This document shows positions 63,552-64,000 of a DNA stretch of 64,000 bases, piece by piece. The stretch covers positions 496,001 through 560,000 of the forward strand of contig NZ_FOVG01000002.1 of the NCBI RefSeq assembly GCF_900115075.1, written 5' to 3'. A program made the translations under genes and the position numbers. How positions within the stretch are numbered: the first letter of the stretch is position 1; each line of letters begins with the position of its first letter. Under the pieces are notes generated by a model, which saw only the letters and a list, made by a program, of their open reading frames with translations, did not search any database and was not told the origin of the DNA. The stretch comes from Candidatus Pantoea varia (GTDB taxonomy: Bacteria > Pseudomonadota > Gammaproteobacteria > Enterobacterales > Enterobacteriaceae).

Positions 63552-64000
63552 ATGCCTTTGCCCGCTTTTGATGCCATGTTGCAACCCGATGCCGCGCTGG
63601 TGGTCGCATTCAGCGGCGGACTCGATTCAACCGTGCTGCTGCATCAGCTTCGCGGCTGGCAGGCGCAGCATCCTCATTCACATCTGCGGGCTTTGCATGT
63701 TCACCACGGGCTCAGCCCGAATGCCGATCGTTGGGCCGCTCATTGCCTGTCGGTATGCGAGCAGTGGCAACTGCCGTGTGAGGTACTGCGCGTTACCGTG
63801 GATGGCAGGGAAAACGGCATAGAAGCCGCCGCCCGCATCGCCCGTTATCAGGCGCTGAGTGCGGCACTGTTGCCGGGTGAAGTCTTACTCACCGCGCAGC
63901 ACCTCGACGATCAGTGTGAAACGTTTATGCTGGCACTGAAGCGCGGCAGCGGTCCGGCCGGGCTGGCGGCGATGCCCGCTACACGCGCGCTGGGTTCGCA
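63552..64000 (+). CDS. tilS: tRNA(Ile)-lysidine synthase (partial, 5' part)
   Basis: Modifies C34 of the tRNA(Ile) CAU anticodon to lysidine, changing charging from Met to Ile. The first 149 codons are present and the frame is open at the window edge. The PP-loop [15 protein letters not shown] (Ser21-Gly-Gly-Leu-Asp-Ser26) and [20 protein letters not shown] match TilS closely. The ATG at 63552 is the first in frame before the PP-loop. Confidence 0.96.
   Translation, partial: MPLPAFDAMLQPDAALVVAFSGGLDSTVLLHQLRGWQAQHPHSHLRALHVHHGLSPNADRWAAHCLSVCEQWQLPCEVLRVTVDGRENGIEAAARIARYQALSAALLPGEVLLTAQHLDDQCETFMLALKRGSGPAGLAAMPATRALGS

Overview
This window is a stretch of enterobacterial core chromosome. 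Gene order and protein sequences follow the Escherichia coli segment speE-yacC-cueO ... ldcC-yaeR-tilS almost gene for gene. Divergence within the proteins, and the differences in gene content listed below, fit the Erwiniaceae, most likely Pantoea or a close relative. That assignment is an inference from remembered family sequences; no database was searched. I see no rRNA, tRNA, insertion sequence, prophage or CRISPR array.

Layout from left to right. (1) 1-5.8 kb: speE (cut by the window edge) and yacC run leftward; cueO runs rightward behind a CueR-type promoter; a Cys/Met-metabolism PLP enzyme follows on the minus strand; then hpt and can converge. (2) 5.9-9.1 kb: the ABC exporter pair yadG-yadH, then an AT-rich leader and a lone membrane acyltransferase. 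This is the most accessory-looking part of the window. (3) 9.1-16.2 kb: a long leftward block, thpR-sfsA-dksA-gluQRS-pcnB-folK-panB-panC-panD, joining RNA metabolism, the stringent-response cofactor DksA, folate and pantothenate. (4) 16.3-27.5 kb: hrpB and mrcB, then the ferrichrome uptake operon fhuA-fhuC-fhuD-fhuB behind a Fur-box-like site. (5) 27.5-36.2 kb: hemL (-), erpA (+), a small secreted protein gene (-), mtnN-btuF (-), dgt (+), degP (+) with a clear sigma-E promoter, cdaR (+), yaeH (-). (6) 36.4-40.8 kb: map, glnD and dapD, all leftward. (7) 40.9-60.8 kb: the translation and envelope supercluster rpsB-tsf-pyrH-frr-dxr-uppS-cdsA-rseP-bamA-skp-lpxD-fabZ-lpxA-lpxB-rnhB-dnaE-accA. (8) 60.9-64 kb: ldcC, a VOC-family gene (yaeR) and the 5' part of tilS.

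The large rightward cluster couples protein synthesis (S2, EF-Ts, ribosome recycling), UMP kinase, isoprenoid and undecaprenyl carrier synthesis, phospholipid precursor synthesis, outer-membrane protein assembly, lipid A synthesis, fatty-acid synthesis and replication. degP, elsewhere in the window, belongs to the same sigma-E envelope-stress network as bamA, skp and rseP.

Nothing here is a convincing undescribed multi-gene system. The points that deserve a second look are small: an AUU start codon for pcnB; an rpsB leader that stays open in frame with rpsB; a putative 23-codon ORF with a good ribosome-binding site overlapping the dxr start; compound RNA hairpins in the frr leader and the lpxD-fabZ gap; a lone acyltransferase with a palindrome over its predicted transcription start; a PLP enzyme where E. 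coli has gcd; and a small secreted protein gene with a terminator-like hairpin just upstream of its start.
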